Below are positions 25,987 through 35,331 of a stretch of DNA of 35,411 nucleotides, one piece after another. The DNA is from Anaerolineales bacterium. Its GTDB lineage: Bacteria; Chloroflexota; Anaerolineae; Anaerolineales; UBA11579. The position numbers and the translations under genes are program-made. Positions within the stretch are counted from its first letter, which is position 1. Each line of letters begins with the position of its first letter. The notes beneath the pieces were generated by a model. That model searched no databases. It was given only the letters and a program-made list of their open reading frames with translations, and was not told the origin of the DNA. Location: positions 1-35,411 of the forward strand of contig JANJTX010000112.1 of the NCBI GenBank assembly GCA_024710875.1, written 5' to 3'.

Positions 25987-26720
25987 AAACCTACGAACAT
26001 TCCACCTTCAAGGAAATCACCAACACCATGCTGGCCCGCCACCCGCTCGCCAGCCTCAAGAAAAGCCTGCCGGAACTCAAGGAGGCCTTTAATGAGCGCC
26101 TGGGCGATGAATATGTATTACTGATTAACTTCCCCCTCGGCGATACCGGCATCCACATCCCCCTGACCCTCTCCGGGCCAGCCGGCCTGCAAATCCTCAA
26201 CCCGATTGACCTGCGCGGCTCCTACCGCGCTCGCGAGAACGAATGGCTGGCCTATAACATAGACCGCAACACCTTCCTGCCGGAGCGTGTCAACCTCGTG
26301 GCGCGCACCATATCCTACGCCCAGGCCGTCCGCAAATTTCTGGATGAACAAAAATTGCAGGTTTCAGTCATCGAGCCGGTCATGCTCTTTCTGGACCCCA
26401 CCATCACCGTCGATACCGCCCGGCCCAGTGCCCGGGTGCTTATTTGGGGCGGCCTGCGCCACTACGCCCGCAACCTCTCCAACGCCCATGTCATTCTCAA
26501 CACCGAACAACTCTTCAACATCAACCGCGCCCTGGCGCGTGGCAGCAGTTCCGCCACCGGCGCCTCACCCACCCGCCCGCGGCCAGCCACTGGCAGCCTT
26601 GACCCCAAAACCGCACCCCGCCCGGCTCGCAGCCGCGGCCGCCGGGTAGTGATGCTCGTGCTGTCCATCATCCTCTTCATGGCCGTGGCCGCCGCCATCG
26701 TCACCCTCTACGCCCCCTGA
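25983..26720 (+). CDS. Hypothetical protein with possible NERD-like domain and C-terminal TM anchor
   Basis: ATGA overlap with the upstream gene; single C-terminal hydrophobic segment VVMLVLSIILFMAVAAAIVTLY after a Pro/Arg-rich linker. Confidence 0.6.
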   Translation: MKTYEHSTFKEITNTMLARHPLASLKKSLPELKEAFNERLGDEYVLLINFPLGDTGIHIPLTLSGPAGLQILNPIDLRGSYRARENEWLAYNIDRNTFLPERVNLVARTISYAQAVRKFLDEQKLQVSVIEPVMLFLDPTITVDTARPSARVLIWGGLRHYARNLSNAHVILNTEQLFNINRALARGSSSATGASPTRPRPATGSLDPKTAPRPARSRGRRVVMLVLSIILFMAVAAAIVTLYAP

Positions 26721-26740
26721 TTGAACCAAAAGGCCGCCGC

Positions 26741-27475
26741 GTGTCTCCAACCCCCTACCTGTCCATCATCATTCCGGCCTACAACGAGGAAGCCCGCCTC
26801 GCCGACACCCTCCAGGAAATCGCCGCCTTTCTAACCAGCCAGCCTTACACCGCCGAAGTGCTGGTGGTGGAAAACGGCAGCCGCGACCGCACCCTGGCCA
26901 TCGCCCGGGAGTTTGCCGCCCGCCACCCGGGCTTCCGCGCCCTGCACCGCCCCCAGCCCGGCAAGGGCGGCGCGGTACGGGCCGGCATGCTGGTCGCCCG
27001 CGGCCAGTACCGCTTCATGTGCGATGCCGACCGCTCCATGCCCATCGCTGAACTGCCGCGCTTCCTGCCGCCCCATTTTGATGCTCCGATTGTGATTGGC
27101 TCACGCGAAGCCCACGGCGCCCGCCGTTTCAACGAACCCCAGTTTCGCCACCTCGGCGGCCGCGCCATCAACCTGATGATCCGCCTGCTGGCTTTGCCCG
27201 GCTTGCAGGATACCCAATGCGGCTACAAACTCTTCCGCGCCGATGCCGCCCAAAGCCTTTTCTGCCGCCAGACGCTGACCGGCTGGTCATTTGATGTGGA
27301 AATCCTCTACCTCGCCCGCCAGCGCGGCTTCGCCATCGCCGAACTGCCCATCCCGTGGGAATTTGCCGAATTAAGCCACGTCCAACCGGTGCGGGATGCC
27401 CTGCGCCTGTTCCGCGACCTGCTCACCCTGCGCCTGAATGCCCTCCGGGGGCGCTATGACCCGCACCCGCTTTGA
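26741..27475 (+). CDS. Dolichyl-phosphate glucosyl/mannosyltransferase-like GT2
   Basis: YLSIIIPAYNEEARLADTL, GKGGAVRAGMLVARGQYRFMCDADRSMP, DTQCGYKLFRADAA. Confidence 0.88.
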   Translation: MSPTPYLSIIIPAYNEEARLADTLQEIAAFLTSQPYTAEVLVVENGSRDRTLAIAREFAARHPGFRALHRPQPGKGGAVRAGMLVARGQYRFMCDADRSMPIAELPRFLPPHFDAPIVIGSREAHGARRFNEPQFRHLGGRAINLMIRLLALPGLQDTQCGYKLFRADAAQSLFCRQTLTGWSFDVEILYLARQRGFAIAELPIPWEFAELSHVQPVRDALRLFRDLLTLRLNALRGRYDPHPL

Positions 27476-28124
27476 CCGCCGCCTGATTCCGCCTGCCCCC
27501 ACACTCGAATTTGAACAGGCTCTGTGGCTGGGTGGGCTGCAAAACCTGGCCGGCATAGACGAAGCCGGCCGCGGCGCGCTGGCCGGCCCGGTCAGCGCCG
27601 CCGCCGTCATCCTCCCGCCCGATAGTTCCCTGCTTTTCACCCTGCAAGGCGTGCGCGACTCCAAAGAAATGACCGCCCGCGCCCGCAGCCATTGGGCGAC
27701 TGAAATCAAAACCGCCGCCCGCGCCTGGGGCGTGGGCTTTGCCAGCCCGCAGGAAATTGACGACATCGGCATCCTGCCCGCCACCCGACTGGCCGCCATG
27801 CGCGCCCTCGCCCAACTACGTCCCGCCCCCCAGCACCTCCTGCTGGATGTGCTCAACCTACCCGGCGCCGGCCTGCCGGAAACCCCGCTGGTCAAAGGCG
27901 ATGCCCGCTGCCTCTCGATTGCCTGCGCCTCGGTGCTGGCCAAGACCGCCCGCGATGAACACCTGCGCACCCTGGATAGCCAGCACCCCGGTTACCGCTG
28001 GGCCGCCAACAAAGGCTACGGCACCACCGCCCACCGCCGAGCCATCCTGCGCCTCGGCTACACCGAACACCACCGCCGCACCTTTGCCCTCAAACCACCC
28101 CCGGAAGCCGAGGAACCCGCTTGA
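27456..28124 (+). CDS. rnhB: Ribonuclease HII
   Basis: AGIDEAGRGALAGPVSAAAVIL, GVRDSKEMTARAR, VKGDARCLSIACASVLAKTARD. Confidence 0.95.
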   Translation: MTRTRFDRRLIPPAPTLEFEQALWLGGLQNLAGIDEAGRGALAGPVSAAAVILPPDSSLLFTLQGVRDSKEMTARARSHWATEIKTAARAWGVGFASPQEIDDIGILPATRLAAMRALAQLRPAPQHLLLDVLNLPGAGLPETPLVKGDARCLSIACASVLAKTARDEHLRTLDSQHPGYRWAANKGYGTTAHRRAILRLGYTEHHRRTFALKPPPEAEEPA

Positions 28125-29569
28125 AGCCCGCCCACCTGCTGCTGGCCCTGGCAGCCGCCCTCCTTGCCAGTTGCACCCCGGCTGTTACACCCGCCGCCCC
28201 GGCCGTCCCCACCGCCGCCCTCACCCCTGCCCCGCGTCTCACCCCCTCGCCAGCCCCCAGCCCTACCCCTGCGCTGGAACCCACTCCCTGGGCCGCCGCT
28301 GACCGCCCCCGCTACATTCTGGATGTGGAAATCGATTACCCCGCCGCCCAACTGGCCGTTTCCCAAACCCTCATTTTCACCAACCCCAGCCCCACCACCC
28401 TGCATCAACTTCCGCTGGTGGTCGCCGCCCGCTGGGTGGATGCCTTTGAACTGCATGCCCTGCGCATTAACGGCCAGCCAAGCGAAGGTTATGCCTTTGC
28501 CCAGGGGGTCATGACCATCGCCCTGCCCGAAGCGCTCGCCTCGGCCGCCGCCCTGCACCTGGAACTCGATTACACCCTTACCCTGCCCAGCGCCCCCGGC
28601 GTGTTGAGCGTCTCTCCCCGCCAGTTGCACCTCGCCAACTGGTATCCCTACCTGCCACCCTATGACTCTGAAGCCGGCTGGCTTATCCACCCGCCCGGCC
28701 TGGTGGGTGAGCATCTGGTCTTTGACCCGGCCGATTTTGAAGTCACCCTGCGCACCGCCGACCCCACCCTGGTGCTGATGGCCCCCGGCGTTGCCTCCGC
28801 TCTACCGGACGGCGCACATTACTCCCTACTCAATGCCCGCGCCTTCATTTGGTCGGTCGGGCCGGAATTTGTACGGCTCGAAACCCTCGCCGGGGATACA
28901 CCGGTGCGCGCCTACGTCTACCCGGAGCACACCGCCGCCGGTGAAGCCGCCCTGCAGGCGGTGGCGGGCTCCCTGACCCTCTACGCCGAACTATTCGGCC
29001 CCTACCATTACGACAGCCTGACCTTCGTGGAAGCCTCCTTCGCCGATGGCCTTGAATCGGACGCCTTCTTCTTTCTGGATCGCAACTACTTTGCCACCTA
29101 TGATGGCACCGTCCGCAACTACCTGACTGCCATCGCCGTGCATGAGACCGCCCACCAGTGGTGGTACAGCCAGGTCGGCAACAACCCGGCCCTCGAACCC
29201 TGGCTGGATGAAGCCCTGTGTACCTTCAGCGAGTTGCTCTTTTACGAACGCCTGCACCCCAGCCAGGTAGAGTGGTGGTGGCAGTTCCGTATCGACCGCT
29301 TCAACCTCGAAGGCGCGGTCGACCGCAGTATTTACGACCAGGCCGAGTTCCTGCCCTATGTCAAGGCGGTCTATTTTCGCGGGACGCGCTTCCTCAACGA
29401 TGTCCGCAAACTGACCGGCGAGCGCGCCCTGCTGGCCGCCCTGCGCGACTATGCCGAGCAGTACAACGGCCAGCTCGCCACCGCCGAGGATTTTTTCGCC
29501 ATCCTCGCCGAGCACAGCCCCGCCGACCTCACCAACCTGCGCGCTTACTACTTCAAAACCGCCCCCTGA
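28121..29569 (+). CDS. M1-family metallopeptidase lipoprotein
   Basis: Lipobox LLASC; HETAHQWWYSQVG-N-WLDEALCTFSELLFYE (HExxH-x18-E). Confidence 0.9.
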   Translation: MKPAHLLLALAAALLASCTPAVTPAAPAVPTAALTPAPRLTPSPAPSPTPALEPTPWAAADRPRYILDVEIDYPAAQLAVSQTLIFTNPSPTTLHQLPLVVAARWVDAFELHALRINGQPSEGYAFAQGVMTIALPEALASAAALHLELDYTLTLPSAPGVLSVSPRQLHLANWYPYLPPYDSEAGWLIHPPGLVGEHLVFDPADFEVTLRTADPTLVLMAPGVASALPDGAHYSLLNARAFIWSVGPEFVRLETLAGDTPVRAYVYPEHTAAGEAALQAVAGSLTLYAELFGPYHYDSLTFVEASFADGLESDAFFFLDRNYFATYDGTVRNYLTAIAVHETAHQWWYSQVGNNPALEPWLDEALCTFSELLFYERLHPSQVEWWWQFRIDRFNLEGAVDRSIYDQAEFLPYVKAVYFRGTRFLNDVRKLTGERALLAALRDYAEQYNGQLATAEDFFAILAEHSPADLTNLRAYYFKTAP

Positions 29570-29597
29570 TGTGCTTTTCCCCACCGCCTACCACCTT

Positions 29598-29695
29598 GTA
29601 GCCTAGCCCCCCTTCGATTTCACTCAGGGCAGGCCTGTGGCGTCGCCCTGATTCCATTCCACGCGGTATGGGCGAGGCATGCCTCGCCCATGACG
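29598..29695. repeat. Dispersed intergenic repeat copy 1, containing palindrome GGGCGAGGCATGCCTCGCCC at 29670-29689
   Basis: similar to copy at 30879-30975 and partial inverted copy at 35295-35331. Confidence 0.75.
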
Positions 29696-29791
29696 TGCTA
29701 TTCCCCCCGGGTTGTATAGTCCGATAGTCCCGCTCTCCGACCCTTCCATAACGCCGCCAGCGACTCATCGTTTAACACTATGGAGAAAGCC

Positions 29792-30829
29792 ATGACCAAC
29801 TTTACTGTTACCTTCTGGGGCGTACGCGGCAGCCGCCCGACTCCCGTCTTCTCACACTTTCGCTACGGCGGCAACACCGCCTGCATTGAAATCAACGCCG
29901 CCGGGCACACCCTGATTCTGGATGCCGGCAGCGGCATCGCCGAGCTAAGCCACGCCCTCATCCAGCGCGCCCGCCTCGATAACGCGCCGGTACAGGCCAC
30001 CATCCTTTTCAGTCATCTGCACCACGACCATACCGAGGGCCTGCCCTTCTTCTTCCCGGCCTTTAACCCCCGCAACCGCATCAACCTCTATGGCCCGGAC
30101 CTCACCGGCGACGGCTTCCCGCACGACATCAGCACCATCATGGCCCCGCCCCACTTTCCGCTGGAACTGAAAAACCTGCACGGCATCACCGGCGTGCAGG
30201 ACTTTCTGCCCGGCCACACCCTGCTGCTCGGTGGCGGCCTGCCCGCACCGCTGCTGCGCCCGGCCGCTGCCCCCAGTATCCCCCGTCAGGAAGACATGCT
30301 GGCCGTCTCCGCCCTGCGCTCGCGCGAACATCCCAACGACATCCTCTACTATCGCATCGCCTACCGTGGCCGCTCGCTGGTGTATGCCAGCGACCGCGAG
30401 CCCGACCCACTGCGCGGCGCGGATGAATTCGCCCGCTTTGCCCGCCAAACCGACCTGCTCATCCATGATGCCCAGTACACCGAAGCGCATTACTTCGGCC
30501 TGCAACCGGATACCCCCGCCACCAAAGGCTGGGGGCACTCCTATACCAAACTGGCCTGCAAGGCCGCCCTCGCCGCCGAAGCCCGGCAGCTGATTCTCAC
30601 CCATTATGACCCGCTCTACGACGATGCCACCGTGGATGAAATCGGCCGCCGCGCCCAGAACTGGTTCGGCAACACCGTCCTCGCCTACGAGGGCCTGCGG
30701 GTAGAATTAATGCCCCAGCCCGCCCCGCCCCGCGAAAAACCCGCCGCTCACCCGGCCGATGTGGAAACCAACCCGGATTGGCTCTTTCTCGAACCCGAAA
30801 CCAAACCCAGCCACCCGCCCACAGAATAA
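29792..30829 (+). CDS. MBL-fold metallo-hydrolase
   Basis: FWGVRGSRPTP, TLILDAGSGI, FSHLHHDHTEGLPFF (HxHxDH), LILTHYDPLYDD. Confidence 0.9.
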   Translation: MTNFTVTFWGVRGSRPTPVFSHFRYGGNTACIEINAAGHTLILDAGSGIAELSHALIQRARLDNAPVQATILFSHLHHDHTEGLPFFFPAFNPRNRINLYGPDLTGDGFPHDISTIMAPPHFPLELKNLHGITGVQDFLPGHTLLLGGGLPAPLLRPAAAPSIPRQEDMLAVSALRSREHPNDILYYRIAYRGRSLVYASDREPDPLRGADEFARFARQTDLLIHDAQYTEAHYFGLQPDTPATKGWGHSYTKLACKAALAAEARQLILTHYDPLYDDATVDEIGRRAQNWFGNTVLAYEGLRVELMPQPAPPREKPAAHPADVETNPDWLFLEPETKPSHPPTE

Positions 30830-30836
30830 AATCAAT

Positions 30837-30860
30837 CGCCGGTATCTTCGGATACCGGCG
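30837..30860. terminator. Stable UUCG-loop hairpin, possible terminator
   Basis: CGCCGGTATC-TTCG-GATACCGGCG directly after stop codon; weak T-tract downstream. Confidence 0.6.
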
Positions 30861-30878
30861 GCTTCTCTGATTTCAGAT

Positions 30879-30975
30879 GTAGTCTAGCCCGTCTTCGACT
30901 TTGCTCATGGCAGGCTTGTGGGCGTCGCCATTCATCCAGGACAGGCGGTAGGGGCGAGGCATGCCTCGCCCTTTC
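30879..30975. repeat. Dispersed intergenic repeat copy 2, containing palindrome GGGCGAGGCATGCCTCGCCC at 30952-30971
   Basis: alignable with copy 1 (GTAGYCTAGCCC...TTCGA...GCAGGCYTGTGG...GGCGAGGCATGCCTCGCCC). Confidence 0.75.
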
Positions 30976-31007
30976 ATTGTTCTGCTCTCTGTTTCAGCGG
31001 CGATCCC

Positions 31008-34000
31008 CTAAAAACCCTCCAGCCGCGAGAAATCCGCCACGCCCTCGGCCAGCGCCGCCACCCGCTGCAACAACCCCAGCCGGTTGGCCTTCACCGCGGC
31101 ATCTTCATCCATCACCAGCACCTTCTCGAAGAAAGTCGTAATCGCCGGAACCAGCGGCATAAACGCCGCAAAGAAATCTGCCATCGAACCCGCGGCCCGC
31201 GGCGCCCCTTCGGCAGTTTGCAGCGCGGCGTACAAATCCTGCTCGGCGGGCTCGGCCAATAAGGCCGATTTGACCTCAAAAGTTTCTTTTAAATCGCGCG
31301 TAATGCGCACACAGCGGGCGTAGGCCGCCAGGGTAATGTCCCAATCCGGCTTCGCCACCCATTCTTCCAGCGCCGCTGCCGCCCGCGCCGCCCCCAGCGG
31401 GTTGCGACCCTGCGCCGCCAGCACGGCTTCGACCACATCATAGCGGCGGCCCTGCTCCAGCAAGACGTTGCGCAGTCGCTCGCTGACAAACGCCAGCGCC
31501 TCGGCCTGGCTTTCCGGGCTAGCTGGCACGGGCAGGCGCGCCGCTGCCGCCGCCAGCCCCGCCCCCACATCAAACGCCATTTCCCAGCCCAGCAGGGACT
31601 GGATCAGCCCCAGCGTCGTGCGCCGCAGGCCAAACGGGTCCTTCGAGCCGCTCGGCCCCAGCCCCACGGCAAACAACCCGGCCAGGCTATCCAGCCGGTC
31701 GGCCAGGCCCACTGCCAGCCCGGGCTTGCCGCTGGGGGTCGCATCCCCGGCGTTGCGCGGCAGGTAGTGTTCGCGAATAGCCTGCGCCACTTCCGGACTT
31801 TCGCCGGCCTTGAGCGCATATTGTTCGCCCATCACACCCTGCAGGCTGGTCATCTCCACCACCATGCTCGTCATCAGGTCGGCCTTGCACAATTCGGCCG
31901 CCCGCCGGGCGGTTGCGGCTTCCGCCGCCGTCAGGCCCAGCGGCCCGGCCAGGTCAGATACCAGGGCCGTAATCCGCTCGGTCTTGTCCAGCATCGAGCC
32001 CAGTTGGGTCTGAAAGGTCAGGCTCGCCAGTTTCGGCGCATAGGCCGCCAGCGGCTGCTTCAAATCTTTGTTGACGAAGAAAGCCGCATCCGCGAAGCGG
32101 GCGCGCACCACCGCCGCGTTACCTTGCCCTACCAATTCAGCATCCTTCTCGCCATTGGCAATCGTCACAAAAGCATTCACCAGCGCCCCGTTCTTATAGA
32201 TGGGGAAATAGCGCTGGTGCTTCTTCATCACCGAGACCAGCACCTCGCGCGGCAGGGCCAGATGTTCTTCCTCAAAATGCCCCAGCAGGGCGTTTGGCGC
32301 TTCCACCAGATGCATCACTTCATCCAGCAAGCCGCTATCTTCCAGCGCTTCGCCGCCCGCCTGTTTCGCCAGCCGCTGCACGTCCGTCCAGATTTTCGCC
32401 CGCCGTTCGGCCGGGTCAAGCAGGATGCCTTCGGCCGCCATGGCCTTGAAATACGCCGCCGCGTTTTTAACGGCCACCTGCGGCTTCTGGCTGGCGCGTA
32501 AGCCGCGCGTTTCGGCCCCGGCCACCAGCCCGGCATAGGCAAACGGCACCGGCTGTTCGCCGTGCAACGCCAGCAGCCAGCGGATCGGGCGGTTGAAAGC
32601 CACATTGGTGAAATTCCAGCGGATGGCGCGCTCGGCTTTCAGGGCGGCCACCAACCCGGGCAGGGCTTCGGCCAGCGCTTCGGCCGCCGGGCGGCCTTTG
32701 CTGAACACCTTGGCCACCACATACTTGCCGCCGTCCACTTCTTCCACCGTCAGGTCATTGACGCTCAAGCCCTTGCCTTTGGCAAAACCTTCGGCGGCTT
32801 TGGTCGGCTGGCCGAGGCTGTCATAGGCCCGGTCGGCCGGCGGCCCTTTGTGGATTTCCTCGCGGTCGCTCTGGCGCGCCGCCAAATCCTTGACGAGAAT
32901 CACCAGCCGCCGCGGCGTGCCCAATACCGTTACCTCACCATGCGCCAGGTGCAGACCCGCCAGCAGCGCCGGTACCGCCTCTTTCAGTTGCGCCAGGTAG
33001 GCTTCCAGGTCAGCCGGGGGCAGTTCTTCCGTCCCGATTTCCAGCAGGAAGTCGGCCGCTTTCTCCAGCGGCTTCACCGCCTTCACCGCGGCCGCGGCCT
33101 GGGCCGCCACCGCCGCCAGCCGGGCGGCTTTGTCTTCCGGTTCCGCCAGCCAGGGGTATTCCAGTTGCTGGCGCTGCTCCACATAGGCGGTGGCGATGTT
33201 CCGTGCCAGCACCCGCATGTCCTTAAACAGGGCCTGGCGTTCGGTTACGCCCACCGCCCCGCGCGTATCCATGATATTGAAGGTGTGCGAGAGTTTGAGC
33301 AGGTTATCGTAGGCTGGCAACACCAGCCCTTTTTCCAGCGCCGCCTCGGCTTCGGCCTTGTGCAGGGCGTAAATCTGGCGTTGGCGTTCCACATCCGCCA
33401 CGTCAAAGTAATACGTGCTCTGTTCCTGTTCGGCCGCCAGATTCAGGTCGCCAAAGGTGCGCTCTGTATTCCATTGGATATTCTGAAAGCCGCGCACGCC
33501 CTGCAACGGGGCCGCAATCCGGTCCAGCCCGTAAGTGATTTCCACCGCCACCGGATCCAGTTCAATTTGCCCCGCCTGCTGGAAATAGGTGTACTGGGTG
33601 ATTTCCAGCCCATCCAGCCACACTTCCCAGCCCAGCCCCCACGCTCCTAGCGCCGGGCTTTCCCAGTTGTCTTCCACAAAACGGATATCATGCTTGCGGG
33701 TGTCAATCCCTATCGCTTCCAGCGAACCGAGATACAACTCCTGCGGGTTGCCGGGGTCCGGCTTGAGAATCAGCTGGTACTGGTAGTGGGTTTGCAGGCG
33801 GTTGGGGTTCTCGCCAAAGCGGCCATCGTCCGGCCGCACCGAGGGCTCCACATAGCCCACCTTCCACGGTTCCGGCCCCAGCACCCGCAAAAAAGTCGCC
33901 GGGTTATACGTCCCCGCCCCGACCTGCTGGTAATACGGCTGCCAGATTAAGCAGCCCTGCGCCGCCCAGTAGTCATGCAGGGCGGCGATCATGTCCTGAA

Positions 34001-34019
34001 AATTAAGCGCCTGGGTCAT
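31008..34019 (-). CDS. glyQS: Glycyl-tRNA synthetase, fused alpha-beta single chain
   Basis: N-terminal GlyQ (MIAALHDYWAAQGCLIWQPYYQQVGAGTYNPATFLRVLGPEPW) continuous with GlyS (FLLEIGTEELPPADLEAYL...EVLVSVMKKHQRYFPIY...). Confidence 0.95.
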   Translation of the reverse strand: MTQALNFQDMIAALHDYWAAQGCLIWQPYYQQVGAGTYNPATFLRVLGPEPWKVGYVEPSVRPDDGRFGENPNRLQTHYQYQLILKPDPGNPQELYLGSLEAIGIDTRKHDIRFVEDNWESPALGAWGLGWEVWLDGLEITQYTYFQQAGQIELDPVAVEITYGLDRIAAPLQGVRGFQNIQWNTERTFGDLNLAAEQEQSTYYFDVADVERQRQIYALHKAEAEAALEKGLVLPAYDNLLKLSHTFNIMDTRGAVGVTERQALFKDMRVLARNIATAYVEQRQQLEYPWLAEPEDKAARLAAVAAQAAAAVKAVKPLEKAADFLLEIGTEELPPADLEAYLAQLKEAVPALLAGLHLAHGEVTVLGTPRRLVILVKDLAARQSDREEIHKGPPADRAYDSLGQPTKAAEGFAKGKGLSVNDLTVEEVDGGKYVVAKVFSKGRPAAEALAEALPGLVAALKAERAIRWNFTNVAFNRPIRWLLALHGEQPVPFAYAGLVAGAETRGLRASQKPQVAVKNAAAYFKAMAAEGILLDPAERRAKIWTDVQRLAKQAGGEALEDSGLLDEVMHLVEAPNALLGHFEEEHLALPREVLVSVMKKHQRYFPIYKNGALVNAFVTIANGEKDAELVGQGNAAVVRARFADAAFFVNKDLKQPLAAYAPKLASLTFQTQLGSMLDKTERITALVSDLAGPLGLTAAEAATARRAAELCKADLMTSMVVEMTSLQGVMGEQYALKAGESPEVAQAIREHYLPRNAGDATPSGKPGLAVGLADRLDSLAGLFAVGLGPSGSKDPFGLRRTTLGLIQSLLGWEMAFDVGAGLAAAAARLPVPASPESQAEALAFVSERLRNVLLEQGRRYDVVEAVLAAQGRNPLGAARAAAALEEWVAKPDWDITLAAYARCVRITRDLKETFEVKSALLAEPAEQDLYAALQTAEGAPRAAGSMADFFAAFMPLVPAITTFFEKVLVMDEDAAVKANRLGLLQRVAALAEGVADFSRLEGF

Positions 34020-34141
34020 AGGTCTGTTCTTCTCACTCGTTGGATTTATTCCATCATCCGGTACTTCAGTTACCAGTTACCAATTGCTGTTTTTTATTCT
34101 TTTTCACCAACGCCCCATTATAAGGCAAAGCCACACGCCTG

Positions 34142-34147
34142 TATAAT
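34142..34147 (+). promoter_or_regulatory. -10 element TATAAT 6 nt before ATG 34154 (leaderless-type)
   Basis: TATAAT-GAGCGC-ATG. Confidence 0.6.
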
Positions 34148-34153
34148 GAGCGC

Positions 34154-35221
34154 ATGTCTATGCTCAAAGTCCTGTACGACGGCTGGCCCTTGATGGCCGC
34201 GCCGGATAGCCCCGCCAGCCTGCACCTGCTGGAATTGCTCGCCGCCCAACCTGCCGGCATCGCCCCCGCCCTGGCCCTGCCGGATGCTCCACCCGCCGAT
34301 TTGCCGGCCGGGTTGGAAATCCACGTCCGGCACACTCCCCTCACCCCAACCGGCGCCCGCCGCTGGCTGCAACGGGCTTTACCAGACTTTCAACGCCAAT
34401 CGCAGGCCGCCCTGCTGCACACCACCCAGAGCGCCGCGCCCCTGCTCGCCGCCGGTCCGGTGGTCATCAGCCCCTGCGGCTTTGGCCCGGAGGAACGCCC
34501 GCCCAGCGGGTTCAGCGCCCGCCTCGGCGCCGCTCTCGGCGCGGGCGGTTTCAGCCGCGCCCACATCCTCTGGCCGAACGATACGACCCCGCCCGCCACC
34601 ATTCAACCCGCCCGGTCGCTCTCTCCCGCCGTTCCAGCCGTCTTTCACCCACCCCATAAAGGCCAGCGCCCCCCCTTTGACCTGCCCGAGGATTACATCC
34701 TCTGCCACGTCCCCGCCGCCCCGGCCATGCTGGACCGCGTCTTGAGCGCCTGGTCCTGGGCGCACGGCCCGCTGGGCGCCGACTCGCCCCTCGTCCTGCT
34801 GGGGCTGGATGCCTACGGCCGCGCCTACGCTGAAACCATCCTGAAATCCGAGGACATGGAAAGCAGCGTACGCGTATTGCCGCCCACCGCCCCCGCCGAA
34901 GCCGCCGCCGTGTACCGGGGTTGTAGCGCCCTCTTTCACCCCGCCGGCCCCGGCGGCTGGTGCAGCCCGGTGCGGCTGGCCCTGGCCTGTAGCAAGCCGG
35001 TCATCGGCCCCAACCGGCCAGACCTCGCCGAGCTGGTCGGCCCGGCCGGTTTCCTTATCGAAGAGAACGATGCCCGCCACCTCGGGGGCGGCGTGATTGC
35101 CGTGCTAGTCAAAGACGCCGTGCGCCGCGAGTTGGAAGAAAAAGCCGCCGCCCGCGCCGCCCTCTGGCAGCCGACCGCCTTCGCCCAAGCGCTGGCCGGG
35201 GTCTATCTGTCATTGGTCTAA
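34154..35221 (+). CDS. Glycosyltransferase family 1/4-like protein
   Basis: C-terminal ALFHPAGPGGWCSPVRLALACSKPVIGPNRPDLAELVGPAGFLIEENDARHL GT-B pattern. Confidence 0.8.
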   Translation: MSMLKVLYDGWPLMAAPDSPASLHLLELLAAQPAGIAPALALPDAPPADLPAGLEIHVRHTPLTPTGARRWLQRALPDFQRQSQAALLHTTQSAAPLLAAGPVVISPCGFGPEERPPSGFSARLGAALGAGGFSRAHILWPNDTTPPATIQPARSLSPAVPAVFHPPHKGQRPPFDLPEDYILCHVPAAPAMLDRVLSAWSWAHGPLGADSPLVLLGLDAYGRAYAETILKSEDMESSVRVLPPTAPAEAAAVYRGCSALFHPAGPGGWCSPVRLALACSKPVIGPNRPDLAELVGPAGFLIEENDARHLGGGVIAVLVKDAVRRELEEKAAARAALWQPTAFAQALAGVYLSLV

Positions 35222-35294
35222 GAAGCTGTTTAATAGGTTCAGTGCGTTATCTCAATCGGGAACTGGAGTGGATTTGACGCGTAGAGAGGACCAG

Positions 35295-35331
35295 CAGGCC
35301 TGCCCTGAGCGTGCCGAAGGGTCGCCCCTAC
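35295..35331 (-). repeat. Partial inverted copy of the dispersed intergenic repeat
   Basis: reverse complement GTAGGGGCGACCCTTCGGCACGCTCAGGGCAGGCCTG matches the 5' part of copy 1 (CCCTTCGATTTCACTCAGGGCAGGCCTG). Confidence 0.6.

Noticed and set aside
32562-33650. 362 aa plus-strand ORF
   Set aside because: Antisense to glyQS; His/Arg/Gln-rich shadow translation without recognisable domains.
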